This document shows, piece by piece, positions 44,574 through 56,800 of a stretch of DNA of 64,000 nt. Location of the stretch: positions 67,581 to 131,580 of the forward strand of contig BDIU01000081.1 of the NCBI GenBank assembly GCA_002118135.1, in the 5' to 3' direction. A program made the translations under genes and the position numbers. Positions within the stretch are counted from its first letter, which is position 1. The number at the start of each line of letters is the position of its first letter. The DNA comes from Trebouxia sp. TZW2008. Taxonomy: Eukaryota > Chlorophyta > Trebouxiophyceae > Trebouxiales > Trebouxiaceae. Under the pieces are notes generated by a model, which saw nothing but the letters and a program-made list of their open reading frames with translations, did not search any database and was not told the origin of the DNA.

Positions 44574-47005
44574 CTATGAGCCACCAGCAGCACTTGCTGC
44601 CTGCGTTTGTCTTTGCTCTTGACGTTCCTTTCGGTACAGAGCACTAACCAGTGATCCAACAGTGAACCCAGCAGTCACAAAACACACTCCCACGCCAGCA
44701 GCAAGCTTCCACAGATCAGCTGTGTACACCACACCATTGTAGCGGTCACAAGTCTGTGTGTTGACTCTGTGAGCAGCAGCCAAGCAGAAAGGCTGGCGTT
44801 CATACATGATGTTGATTACGCCCTTTGTGTGGTCAGCAATCTGCCCAAATGCTTGGTATGACAAGTCCAGGTGAGTCATGTCCCCACAGCACCATTTCTG
44901 ATTGCTCTTGTTCTTATGTTTGCATGGACATGAGTCAGTGATCATGACGCTGATAGTTTGATTACTAATGCAGCCTGAGTCAGGGAACTCTGAATCTGGC
45001 AAGCCTCTGGTTGGACCGGCAACGCATGATATATCATAGCAGACGCCGCATTGACCTGCAGCAGCAATATCGCGGCATTCACTACACTGGTAACAACACA
45101 CACAGCAGCTCTTCATCAGCGCTGATATGTCATAGCAGACACCGCATTGACCTGCAGCAGCAACATTGCGGCATTCATGCAACTGGTAACAACACACACA
45201 GCAGCTCTTTATCAGCGCTGATATATCATAGCAGACGCCGCGTTGACCTGCAGCAGTGCAATACTGCAACATAAACATGACTGACAATCATCACTGAGCA
45301 GCTGCTCTGGCAGCTCTGCTGCTGTAAACACATGATGTCCCAATCAGACTGCAGGCAAAACAAAAGGCATACCTGTTATCTGACTTGCATTTGCGCAAGC
45401 ACAGGTTTCAGATGAATCAATTGCTTCAACCAAAACAGCGCAGCTTGCTGTCCACACAGTCACTGGCTGTCAATGTATCTGCAGGAAAGGCCTCAATGCA
45501 GGAAAATGCAACCCCAAAAGAGTACAGCTGCATGCCTCGTATGCTCATTCACACCTGCTTTTGCTGCCGCAAACTTCCGTATTGTGTGACTGACGCAAGG
45601 ATTTGCATGCCATTCAAAAACAATAAATGTGACTGATCATACAAGCAAACAAGGGCCAATCTGTAGGAGAAAATTGCTGTAGCTATAACTGTAGAGAAGA
45701 GAAGAGAAGAAGAAGAAGATTGCTGTAGCTGTAGCTGTAGAAGAAGAGAAGAAGAAGAATATTGCTGCAGCAATGCATAGATGGAAGCTGCCACAGCCAT
45801 ACAGTTGATGATCTGCTGGGCATGGCGAGTTGGGCTGACCAAGCTTGTTTGTACCCTGTGACGTAAATCGCGAGCAAATGTACGCCTCAGCTGGTGAGTT
45901 GAGTGGATCTGAGGGCGTCTGCAGCTGAGATTGTGCTGAAGCTGTCTGCTGTCTGTTGCGCTGCTGCTGTGGGTCACGAGCGATAATGCACAGGCAGTAA
46001 TTCCCAGGTGATGTTACGCGTGTCTGACCACGCTTCAAAGACAAGCAGAAAGTCTGACCTGTGTTCTGGAGTCCTGGTGTGTTGATGGCAGCCACCAAGC
46101 CGTCACCATCAGCAGGCAAAGGTGACCCTGGAGCACAAAGTCTGATTTTAGTCAGTCACAAGACTGTGAGGCCAATCAAGCCATCACCATCAGCAGGCAA
46201 AGGTGACCCTGGAGCACAGTGTTTGATGTCAGTCAGTCAGTACAAGACTGTGAGAAGCCAATGGATCAGGACTGTTCAGGAGTTCACTACAAACATGCTG
46301 GAAGCAGTTGAGTGCATTGTGAGAGGAGTCAGGCCTTCTGAGCTCAAGTGCTGCTCATGCAGCCTGTTACAAGCTGGATTTTGCAAGAAGCTAGTCTGCT
46401 GCTTGTATAGAGCACAGATTGGTGTACACAGGCAGAAGCTCTGCATCTGGCAGAGAGCATCGTAACGCCCAAGTGAGCTGCAGCTGCAACATTTCATTTC
46501 CAAAACTGTGCGCTGATGGTGCATGCCACAGATTTTGGTGATGATTAAATGCTCCACGTCATGATATTAATCTTGGCTTCGTGAACTGCAGAGTCCTTGA
46601 TGCAAAGAGCGCAAAACTGCACTGCATCAATGCAAATACCGCAACAAAGCTTTCACCCTCAGGTACCCTCAACAAGCATGCTCTCACAGATTTCATGCTG
46701 TTGCAGCAAATGCATACTGCCTCTGTAGCCATCAGCTACAGGGAATGCTAAGTTCTGAGAGACTGACCTATGTAGTCAAAGCAGCGCCCACTCTCACAAC
46801 GATTGCTGAGCCAGCCCCAGCGTTTATGGCATGCGCACGACCCATCGTTCAAGGTGAATCCGTCGCCTGCTCCGTAGTAAGTTGCTCGGCCCAAAACCGG
46901 CGCACCGCGCGCGACCGAGCTCCATGCAATCAGTATAGTAAATTGTAGCAGCAAGGTCGCCGAAGTCCGATGCGCTGCAGGACGCGGTTGGTTGGCAAGG
47001 CCCAT
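44574..47005 (-). CDS. Expansin-like (double-psi beta-barrel) protein with C-terminal membrane helix (3 exons, 262 aa)
   Basis: Exons 47005-46768, 46127-46059 and 45055-44574, all in phase. A signal peptide (TSATLLLQFTILIAWSSVA) is followed by GRATYYGAGDGFTLNDGSCA, the typical opening of expansin/EG45-like double-psi beta-barrels. Further on are CGVCYDISC, ISVMITDSCPC and MTHLDLSYQAFGQIA, equivalent to the expansin HxD-type motif in which the key Asp is retained. There is no second, cellulose-binding expansin domain. Instead the chain runs into a hydrophobic helix (LAAGVGVCFVTAGFTVGSLVSAL) and a short basic tail (YRKERQEQRQ), predicting a type I membrane anchor. Expansin-family proteins loosen wall polysaccharides without hydrolysis; an algal wall or surface role is inferred. 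Confidence 0.85.
45110..45255 (-). repeat. Two copies of expansin-like exon 3 start
   Basis: CTGCAG|GTCAATGCGGTGTCTGCTATGACATATCAGCGC and a similar unit follow each other at about 107-bp spacing upstream of the true exon at 45055. Both keep the acceptor. They create a spurious repeating frame (GVCYDISALMKSCCVCCYQ). Confidence 0.92.
45849..45974 (-). mobile_element. Short dispersed element R1, copy 1
   Basis: About 126 bp in expansin-like intron 2, read on the minus strand from ACCCACAGCAGCAGC to CACAGGGTACAA. It matches 63519-63646 on the plus strand; the inner 96 bp differ at only about two positions by eye. Similarity stops at both ends of the same element in both places. No target duplication is visible here, no terminal inverted repeats and no coding capacity. 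Confidence 0.75.
46175..46220 (-). repeat. Copy of expansin-like exon 2 start
   Basis: GGAGCACAGTG flank plus CCAG|GGTCACCTTTGCCTGCTGATGGTGATGGC repeats the acceptor and first codons (GSPLPADGDG) of the exon at 46127. Confidence 0.88.
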
Positions 47006-47400
47006 AAACTGCCTGGAGCGGCTCGACTTCCTCGTCGGCAGCGGATCGCTCCGGTCTAGTCTCGCGTCTGCGCTGATGCTAATGTAACAGCAAGAACGAG
47101 ATCAGTCGAACGATACGATGAATGGCGACGAGACTCGCGGGACAACGCTATTTGTTATGCATGCAGGACAGTGGCAGCAGCAGCTACAGCAGCTCTGAGC
47201 AAGTCCAGGTCACAGTCGAGCGCAGTGTTCAGGGACTTCCTCAGGTATTCGGTGTGTAGGTAGGACTGACGAACCCGCTTGATCACAGGCAACCGGTGCC
47301 TTAGTGACCGTTGAGGAGGCGCGGATCGGCGGGATAATAGGCGCGCGGAAATAGCAAAAATGCCATACATGTTGGCCTCTCCACATCCCCTCCCAACAAC
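47006..47400. other. Expansin-like promoter region
   Basis: About 400 bp, GC-richer than the surroundings, upstream of the expansin-like start codon and next to the tRNA. No TATA box or known operator stands out. Confidence 0.4.
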
Positions 47401-47472
47401 GGGAGCATGGTCTAGTGGTATGATTCTGCTTTCGGGTAGCAGAGGTCCCGAGTTCGATTCCCGGTGCTCCCC
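47401..47472 (+). tRNA. tRNA-Pro (anticodon CGG), no intron
   Basis: GGGAGCA pairs with TGCTCCC as the acceptor stem. The anticodon arm CTGCT-TTCGGGT-AGCAG gives anticodon CGG (reads CCG). The T-loop is TTCGATT with a stem containing one A-C mismatch (CCGAG/CCCGG). The D-arm TGGTCTAGTGGTATGATT is the typical plant tRNA-Pro one. A TTTT run at 47476-47479 is a suitable RNA polymerase III stop. Confidence 0.95.
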
Positions 47473-49158
47473 TCATTTTGTGCATCTTATTGTTTACACG
47501 TGTGGTCCTGGCTTGGTGAGCCATTTTTGCTTGTGAACTTTGCTACTGGTGAAGCCTTTCTCCCTTCTGGCATGCATCTTAGTTCTTGATAGGCATCACA
47601 AGCTGAAGCTGCATCATTCTTGAATGCTGTTTCTAAACCAATTGCAATCAATTTGAATCATTGCATTCAAGGACAGAAGATGCTGCCCAGGCAAAAGCAG
47701 CTTGACATTATCCTTTCAGGTTGCATGAGTTCATCAGCTGCAGATGCTTTTGGTCAATCAGCTTGGAGGAACCTGCTGCAGGAGCATCGACCCTCAGCAT
47801 GACACTTATCTGCTGGTGAAGGCAGCTGAACACCGTCAGGTGCAACAAGATCAAGATCAAGCTCTTGCCATGGTATGCGCGTCACCAGATCTACTCAACA
47901 GCTTGCCATGACATGGGACATTCACCCCTTCACAACTGTGTCAATGCAATCCATGCTGGACCTGCATGATGCCATAGATATATGGCTGTCGGTGCATGCC
48001 ACAGCACACCTGAAAGATGGCCTTGAGTCCATGGATGGCCATGCTGATTTGTAGGCAGTGACTGCTATCAGCAGCAGAAGCTGTGCACAACTGTTTCATA
48101 GCGTGTGGTACATTGCCCTTTATAGTTTCTTCTTGGCTCACAGCACTTGCCTTGTCACCTTGAAGTAATGCCTAGCACCTGTCACATGCAGTAGCTAGAC
48201 TTTGTAGCTGTCTTTGCAGTTAAAAAGCGGCAGCAACATGTGAAACGGATGTAACGCCCATGCGCTTTTGTCAGCCTTGCACACGAGTCAGCATGCGCAG
48301 ACCAAAACAGCCAGGATTGCTTGACCATGTGCCATTTGATGCTTGCTGCATCCTTGTGCCGAAGCTTGCAAATGGGTTGTAGCCTGAGCAGCTTTGAGGC
48401 ACTGCGCAGTTGAGATATGCAGGCTGTCATGAGCAAGAGCGGACAAATCTCAATTCTTTTGCACATCAGAGCGCCTAGATTGTGCGCTCAAGATTGCCTC
48501 GGAAAGCCAGGAACAGTTGCAGCACTCTTCCTGGGCACAAGGCTGGTCATTTGTCATTGTCAGACCTGGCCTGTGTAGTCCCTGACAGTGTGTCATGCCG
48601 GACAAGAGCATACAGGTAATTTCACATTGAATTGTTGCTGCAGATGTTTTAGTATCAAGTCTCTTTGGCTCAGCTCTCAGGCTACGGTGAGACCATGGCA
48701 GCGTTGACCAAAAATGTGCAAGCAATTGCCTGCATCATGATGCCAGGTTGCCACGCTTCAGTTGCATACAGATGACACAAAACACATACACATGACAAAG
48801 TCACAGCATTAAGCATTGCTCTTATATTCTACAGCTGGCTCCAAGCTAAAGAACATTCCTGAAAGAAAGTGCTCATAGATTACAGTCAGCATCATACGTG
48901 TGCAGGCACAGCAGGCACAGCAGGCACAGCAGCACTTGGCTGACAGGACTTACTTGATCACGTACAGATTTGTCAGCACATACAAAAGCTTCCATCAAAT
49001 CCATCAGATAGTCCTGTCATGGAGTCAAATGCACCAAACGCATCTTTGACCTAGATAGCGTCATAGTGTACAGGATTGGGCATGCTTGAACAAAGCAAGG
49101 GCAAGCAATGGATCAAAATCGCTCAAAGCCTTCAGGCAAAGGTCAGCACACATGATTG
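47473..49158. other. Gene-poor interval between tRNA and GT32 stop
   Basis: About 1.7 kb. No exon series, RNA or array is convincing. A short GCAGGCACA triplication occurs near 48903-48930. The right part must hold the GT32 3' UTR. Confidence 0.5.
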
Positions 49159-50206
49159 CTAACCCCAAGTCAAGTCACCAGACCAGTATGTTATAGCATA
49201 AGCATCTGGGAAAAATGCTTTGCACAGTGTAGCATTGAAGGTCTGCCGTTTGGCTGCATGACACACATCCCAGACATGCTGCATTGAAGGATTGCCTCTC
49301 CAATTCCAGTCAAAGCCGTATATTTTGGCTGAAGTGAAGATAGTGAGGTCTTTGGGATGTGCAGTTGCCTGATAGTCTGCAACCGCCTCTTTTAGCATGA
49401 TGGGGCCTGTTGTCCTGTGCACGTCAGTCGCCCCAACATCTGGACTCTCCCAAGCCCTCAAGATATGCTTGACTACATAGTGCCAAAACTTGTGGCCAGG
49501 GACAGATGCTGTGAATGCGTTTGGTATGCTGAGCTCATGGTTTTTGTCTTTGCTCATGTAGGCAAGGGCTGCTTGCACGCCTGCTAACAGAGGCTCCAGA
49601 GGTTTGAGTGACTCCAAATCCAGATCAAAGTAGCAGCCGCCATACTGTAGCATGTAGAAGTAGCGCGCACAGTCTGCTCTCTGAATTGCATAGGGAAAGT
49701 TGTCATACACATTCAAGAACCAGGGGAACTTGTCAGCAATCAGATCCCTGTTGTCCTTGTCTGTCCAGAACATGTATGTCCAGTTTGGGTGATTCTCTAG
49801 CCAACTCTTCTGCCATTCTTTCTGAAAAGGTTCCAGTTCTTTGCCTTTCCATGACTGATGAATGATGTGCGGGATTGAGGCATTGTGTTGCTCTTCCTCG
49901 AGATCAAAGGCCTTGCGAAAGTCTTGAAAGGGGTCCTTAGCCTTGAACCACCCCTTCACTTGGAGCATAGCATGGGGGAGCAGTGCAGAGGTTGAAGAGT
50001 AATGTGTGTCTTGCTGGTGGAACAACAAAGCACATCCAAACACCACCTGCAAGCCAGAAGTCAAAATGGCAGCTGCAGCAGTGGTTGAGCTTGTTCGATG
50101 AACCAATAGCAAAGCTGCACGACCTTCAGCGTACCATAACTGTGCAGATCAGCAGTCCGGCGACATGATACAGGCTGCGACGGTTGGCAAAGCGTCTTGG
50201 CGGCAT
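49159..50206 (-). CDS. GT32-family glycosyltransferase, type II membrane protein (2 exons, 319 aa)
   Basis: Exon 1 is 50206-50135 (MPPRRFANRRSLYHVAG...) with donor ATG|GTACGC. Exon 2 is 50046-49159. Joined in phase 0 they place a hydrophobic helix (GLLICTVMVVFGCALLF) after a basic N-terminus, the layout of a Golgi type II enzyme. The catalytic domain contains IPHIIHQSWKG, NHPNWTYMFWTD, and QRADCARYFYMLQYGGCYFD running into LDLESLKPL, i.e. the DxD sugar-nucleotide motif of the OCH1 / inositol-phosphoceramide-mannosyltransferase type sugar-binding region. Likely role: adding a hexose, often mannose, to a glycan or glycolipid in the secretory pathway; donor and acceptor are inferred. Compared with its neighbours it is unusually intron-poor and free of exon copies. 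Confidence 0.9.
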
Positions 50207-50830
50207 GCCCTGTAGTTCAAATGCACCGCATAGCAGGCACAGCCCAGTGTCGAGGGGCAGTCGAAGTACCCCAGATGACAGGCAGACCAGGGGCCCTGTC
50301 CGAAGACTTTGCGCTCAAGAAGACGTTCTGTAACGTCGTATATGTAATGCACAGCACACAAGGCAGCAGCAAAGGTGTCGGCAGCCCGAGCGCCCGTCAA
50401 CACCGGGCACAGCCGCGGCCACATGAGTCATAGCGGTGGCTCATGCTGCAGCCTGCTGAGTTGCAGCTTGTGCAGCCGCCGAGCCACATAGATTGAGCGC
50501 AAACACGCTCTTGAATTTCATGATCGCCATGCTGATCAGGCAAACACTTCGAGCTGCGTCGAGAGGCAACAGGCATATCGTTTTCAGATTTGCAGTAACT
50601 GTTGCGGGGAACATCACTACAATGATGGTTAGACTTTGCGGCAACGATTGTAAGTCACCGAGTGTTCACATAGTTTCAAGCCAAGCACTGCATAGCTAGT
50701 GAAGAGCCGTGCGGAGGCTTGCTGTTGGGCATGCAGTGCTGCACATCACAGCTCAAGCTGTGCCAGTGAGCACAATAATCAACAGCGCCGTTGTGCGTCC
50801 ATAAGTGCATCGATCACTTGTGCAGCCTAG
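50207..50830. other. GT32 promoter and RNF10-like 3' flank
   Basis: About 620 bp. At about 50781-50815 there is a copy of the RNF10-like end (TCAACAGCGCCGTTGTGCGTCCATAAGTGCA against TCAATAGCGCCGTTGTGTTGTACTAAGTAGCA at 50831), so the stop-codon region itself has been duplicated into the 3' flank. No gene is seen. Confidence 0.55.
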
Positions 50831-53800
50831 TCAATAGCGCCGTTGTGTTGTACTAAGTAGCACCATTTGCTTGGCTGGCTTTTTGCCCTTGCCTTTCTCT
50901 TTGGAGGCCTCCTGCGCTTTTGATGCTGCATCTGTTTCAGCTGCAACAAGCTGACTGGCAAAACTCCCTCCTTTGCCTGCAGATGGACCCATGAAAGGCA
51001 TCTTTAACAGCATATGAAAACAAGATCCTCACAGCTCACAAAAAGTGCAAGCATCAGCTACAGACACAGCAGAAGCAAACGATCAGGAACTGACAGCACA
51101 CACAATCAGACCGTAGCAGATGCAGTGCAGACATTCATTTCAGATTCCACCTGACCTTTTGCCCTGGCAGGAAGCAGCAACGGGAATGCTGCGGTTGAGG
51201 CAGACTGGCGGATGCACAGTGCATGCTGCAGATGACCTCCAAATTGAAGTTACCCAAGGTTCACGCTCACAGCATTCCGCAAGAGTACATGGCATTGAAA
51301 AGCGCCTTGGTGAGTCAGTCAAGCTGAACAACAGTGAAGGGCTGGCCGCAGGAGGCCAAATCATGATCATTACTGAGAGTGGCAATGCAGAACCCTTGGT
51401 ACACCAAGAAACAACAGCAGGGCATGAGGAGTATGTGGGTCCCTACTTGATCCCCAGGCTGAGGCAGGGTTGCTGTGCGCTGTGCCAGCTTGTAATGGCT
51501 TCGTGCCTGGCAGTTGAGGGCCCCAGGCACTGCCTGAATTGCTGCTGACCCCTGGCGAGCCATGGTGTGCTGCATTACTTCCTGCACATAGCAAGTCAAC
51601 CTTATAGCCCAGGCTTTGTGCACTGTTACAGGCTCCTGCTGTGATACCAAACGGCATAGCCTTTCCTTGACTCTCAGAGTTCTGCCGTCTTGTGCAGGCT
51701 CTGCCTGAATTGCTGTTAATCCCTGGCGAGCCATGGTGTGCTGCATTGCTACCTGCACATAGCAAATTGACCTTATAGCCCAGGCTACGTGTACTTTCAC
51801 AGGATCCTGCTATGAGGACAAACGGCATAGCTGCTGTGCCAGCTTGTGAGGGCTTTGTGCCTGGCAGTTGAGGGCCCCAGGCACTGCCTTGATTGCTGCT
51901 TACCCCTGGCAAGCCATGGTGTGCTGCATTACCTCCTGTAGCGAGCAAGTCAGTCTTGTCGTTCAAGCTGCTCCTGATCATACACGTTGCTGTTACGTTG
52001 CCAGACAGCATGGATTTTGGTTGGTGCTTAGCGTTCTCACATCATGTACTGTATGCTTGCTGTTTGATGGCGGCAAAAGTGGCTTAGAACGCAGAGCTTT
52101 GCAATGCCCAGGTAGCAATGGCAACACAAGATGAAGCAGAGCTGTTGTGAGGCAGCCAGTCAGTCCTGGAGTTCACTGGTACACCAGTCATTGACAAGAT
52201 GATCTCCAGTGCTGATAGGTCGAATTTGATCTGCAGGCAACAGACTTGACAGGAAAGGTCCAATCTTTGCTTGTCAAATCAGGTCCTCTGCAGCATAGGT
52301 CTGGCCTATCAGCATCTCAATCCACCTGCCATTGACTGCAGAAGACTTTCTATCCGGGCAGCCTGTCATGCATACAGGTCACATATGTTGGCTATTGCCC
52401 AACTGGTGTTGAGTGCACCTAGCCCAACCTTGTCGCTAATGTCACAGACAAAGAAAGCAAAGGTGCAATCTTTGCTTCTCCAGTCAGTGACCTCAGGAAC
52501 ACGGGTTTGGCCTATCAGCATCCAGAACCCGCTCAGCACTATCTGCAAGAGCCTGCTCATCATGCCAGCTTGTCAGTCATGTAGCTCACATATGCCTGCT
52601 GTCGCCAAGTAACTGATTTTGAGTACTCCTAAGCCAAACTTTTCCATGAGGACAACATGACATGCAAAGGCGCAATCTTTACTTGTCTCTTCAGTGTCCT
52701 GTAGACACAGAATTGGCCTATCAGCATCTCAAACCACCTGCCATTGACTGCAGAAGCCTTTCTATCCATGCAGCCTGTCATGCATACAGGTCACGTATGT
52801 ATGCATGACATATGTGCCTGTGGCCCAACTGGTTCAGTGCACCTAGCCCAATGTTGTCCCGAATGTCACAAACAAAGATAGCAAAGGTGCAGTCTTTGCT
52901 TCTCCAGTCAGTGACCTCAGGGACACAGCGTTGGCCTATCAGCATCCAAAACCCGCTCAGCACTGTCTGCAAGAGCCTTCCTATTGTGGCAGCTCGCCAT
53001 GTAGCTCACATACGCCTGCTGTCGCCAAATAACTGATTTTGAAACTCCTAAGCCAAACTTTTCCATGGGGAACACAACATGACATGCAAAGGCACAATCT
53101 TTGCTTGTCTCTTCAGTGTCCTATAGACAGAGATCTGACCTGTCAGCACGCAGAGCCACCTGCCATTGCCTGCAGAAGCCTTCCTATCATGGCAGCTTGT
53201 CAGTCATGTAGCTCATGTACGCCTGCTGTTGGCAAACTTTTCCAAGAAGACACCATCATGACATGCAAAGGCGCAATCTTTGCTTCTCCAGTCAGTGACC
53301 TCAGGAATACAGGTTTGGCCTATCAGCATCCAGAACCCGCTCAGCATTGTCTGCAAGAGCCTTCCTGACCTGAAAGCCCGTTAGTCATGTAGGTCACATA
53401 TGCCTGCTGTTGCCAAGTAACTGGTTTTGAGTACTCCTAGGCCAAAGTTTCCTATGAGGACAATGAAGTGCCCAATCAGCGACCTCAGGAAATCAAAGTT
53501 GGCTATCAGCATCCAAAACCCGCTTGGCACTCTCTGCAGGAGCCTTCCTGACCTGGCGGCCCGACAGTCACGTAGATCGCACATGCCTGCTGTTGCCAAG
53601 ATGGATTGTGAGTGCTACAGGCCAGGCTTGTCTGGGAGAACATGGAAACGGCAAGGCGCATCCTTTGCTTGTCCATTCAGCCTTACACTTGGCCTATCAG
53701 CATTGCATAACACCTCAGCACTGTCTGCAAGAGCCTTCCTGTCCTGGAAGCCCGTCAGTCATGTAGGTAACATGCACCTGCTTTTGCCAAGCTGGTCTTC

Positions 53801-56800
53801 AGTGCTCTTAGGTCAAACTTGTCTATGAGGACAGTGAAACGGCATGCAAAGGTGCAGCTTTTGCTTGTCACTCCAGTGTCCTCACTGACATAGATTTGGC
53901 CTATCAGCATCCCAAAACTCCTCAGCACTATCTGCGAGGGCCTTCCTGACCTGGCAGCCAGTCAGTCATGTAGGTGATATGCGCCTGCTGTTGCCGACCT
54001 GGTTGAGAGTGCTCGATGGCCAAACACGTCCATGAAAACAACAACAAAGGTGCAATCTTTGCTTGACCAATCTTTGTCATCATGGACAAGTCTGGCTTAG
54101 GTGCACTTGCAACCCAGTTTGGCAAGTAAAGGCATATGTGCCTTGACATGACTGACAAGCTGCCATGCAAGGCTCTTGCAGACAGAGCTGACGTGCAGTC
54201 TTTGCTTGACCAATAACAGTCCTCACGGAGGCAGATTGCGTATCAGCATCAGCACCCACCTCAGCACTGTTTGCAAAAGCTTCACTACCCTGACAGCCAT
54301 GTGAGTCAAACACACCTGCTGTTGCCAACCTGGTCTTGAGTGCTGCTGAACTGAACATGTTGCATGAGGACAACAAGATGACATGCAATGGCGCAATCTT
54401 TGCTTATCAAACCAGCGTCCTCAGGTATGCAGATTTTGTCTACTGGCAGACCAAAGCACCTCGGCAGTGTCTTTCCATCTTCAACAGTGTCATGAGAGAA
54501 GCAAACAAAAAGTCAATTCTGCACTGAAAGAAATGATGTGAGATCTATGGGAGACCATGGAGGGCCTTTTCAGTGACCATGATCAGCAAAGGGTGGCCAT
54601 GATCTTTTTGGTGGCCTTGGTGACACTTTGGGCCCAGTTGCAGCAAAGCACATCTTGGCAATGTTGGAAAGACCCCTGCCTCAGGTGGGAGGGCGGCCCA
54701 ATCAACCCCTAGTTTGTGGAAAATGTGGAGAGTTTGTTATCATTGCTTTGTTGTTGGCAAAGAAATCTGTCTCTAGGGCCCCAGCTGACAAACTGGGTCT
54801 GGTAGCAGCAAAGCCCATCTAGGCAATTTTGGCAAAGGAAACCCCAGCTTCAGGCGGAAGGGCAGCCCCATTAACCCCTAAGCCATGAGAAGTTGAATGT
54901 TGCCAAGAGAGCGAGACCAGTTGATGAATGAGAGGTGTCTGTACCTGTTTCTGGTGCTCCTGGTGACAGTTTGGGTCCAGTAGCAGCAAAGCCATCGAGG
55001 CAATATGGGCAAAGGAAACCCCTGCTTTAGGCGGAAGGGCAGCCCCATCAACCCCTAAGCCATGAAAGTTGAAAATTGCCAAGAGACCAAGAGCAGTTGA
55101 CAGGTGAGAAACAACTGTACCTGTTTCTGGAGCTCCTGGTGATAATTTGGGTCCAGTAGCAGCAAAGCCCATTTTGGCTATGTTGGCAAAAGAGACTCCT
55201 GCTTCAGGTGGGAGGGCTGCCCCGTCCACCCCTAAGCCATGGAAGTCTGCGTGTTCATCTGGGCTTCCCAACAGGCCTAGGGACTGTGCTATGGCTGCAT
55301 CTAGTGCATCTTCATCGTTCATGCCTGAGGCTAGGGTGGCTTGTGATATGGATGGCTTGGGCATGGCCTGCAGTTACATCATCATCAATTGACAGCGACC
55401 CTATTACTCACAGAAGTTATGATGCTGCTGATGATGACCCCTGGGACTGCGCTACTGCTGCATCAAGTGTATCTTCTTTGTGTATGCCTGAGGCTAAAGG
55501 GGCGTGTGACATGGATAGCTTGGGCACGATTTACATTGCACTTTCACTTGTGTATGGTTTTGAAAGGTGCCATGTTGATCTGAACTCCCAGAAATTGGGC
55601 GACGGCAATTGCATGCGTGAGGCAAGGGTGTCTTGTGGTATCAATGACTGGAGCATGGCCTGTGTCCGCATCATGTGTCTGCACAATCTACTAGCTTGCA
55701 TGAGAACTTTGGTGGAAGCTTTGAGGTCACAACATTGTACAGATGTAGTCATGACTGCTTGCAAAATCTAGCTTGATGTCTTGTTTGTCAGGCTTCAGGC
55801 GTTGGCTCCTGGGGTTGAATGTATGGTTTCCTGTTGGATTTTCACAGATAGTGATGCTTGATAGATTGCTTCGTATGAATGCATGTGCTTGCTACTTCAC
55901 CGGATGGTGAAGCTGTGGCTTGCCTTTTAAAAATTCATCAGCAAGGTGCTGTGTCAGCAAGACACTCTGTTGACATACTATGAGAGGGTATGTGTCATGT
56001 ATATATGCTCTGAGCATGTCATATGACGTCGACCCTTTCAGTGTATGTCAACAGGGTGTCTTGTTGACAAGGCAACTTGTTAATGTATGTTCAGGGGGAC
56101 AAGCTGCAGTATCTCCCGTCAGCTTGCTCACCAATTGGTAGAGCTTTCTGATGAACAATAACAAATGGTAACGTTCTCTGGTGAACAATGACAACAATGC
56201 TCGTTACACTTTCTAGCATGCATTGCTAAATTTTTGTGGCACGAGCCCTGTCTAGCCAGGCAGGCTTGTCTCTCTCAAGATTTCTGACTGCATGTTGGGA
56301 ACTGTTCACTGGGTTGTGAGACCCTTGCTTGCAATTTGAAGGCACATCTGCTGCTCTGAATGCCAACATGTAATCAAATGATTTTGCTTTGCTGACAGCA
56401 AACTCCAGCCTTCACTTATCTTCTTCAGTGTAGCAGTGGAGCCTGCACTCTTGCTGCAAACCTGCCTTGAACTTGAGCTCAGGAGCGGTCAAACCGCCAG
56501 AAACAGAGATTGCTGCAGTATTTGCCTTTTGACGTTAGCCTTGCCAAAACTTTTGCATGCTGGCTCAGCATGCAAAGCAGGCACTATCTTGAGCTCATGA
56601 GCGTTGAGGCCTTGGGAAGCAGCAGCTGCCGCAGCACGTTTGAACGACTCACATGCAGTGCAGCAGCTCAGGATGCAAAGCGTGCAAAGCAGGCACTTTC
56701 TTGAGCTCATGAGTGCTGAGGCCCTTGCAGCTGCCACAGCACGTCTAAACGACACACATGCAGTGCAGCAGCTCAGGATGCAAGCGTGCAAAGCAGACAC

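Noticed and set aside
44574..45287. 237-codon frame with three CGVCYDIS repeats, apparently a Cys-rich repeat protein
   Set aside because: The first two repeats are intronic copies of the exon start, each behind a CAG acceptor. Only the third continues into conserved expansin-like sequence.
51120..51548. 142-codon plus-strand frame
   Set aside because: It overlaps RNF10-like exon copies on the other strand and has no recognisable motif or start context.
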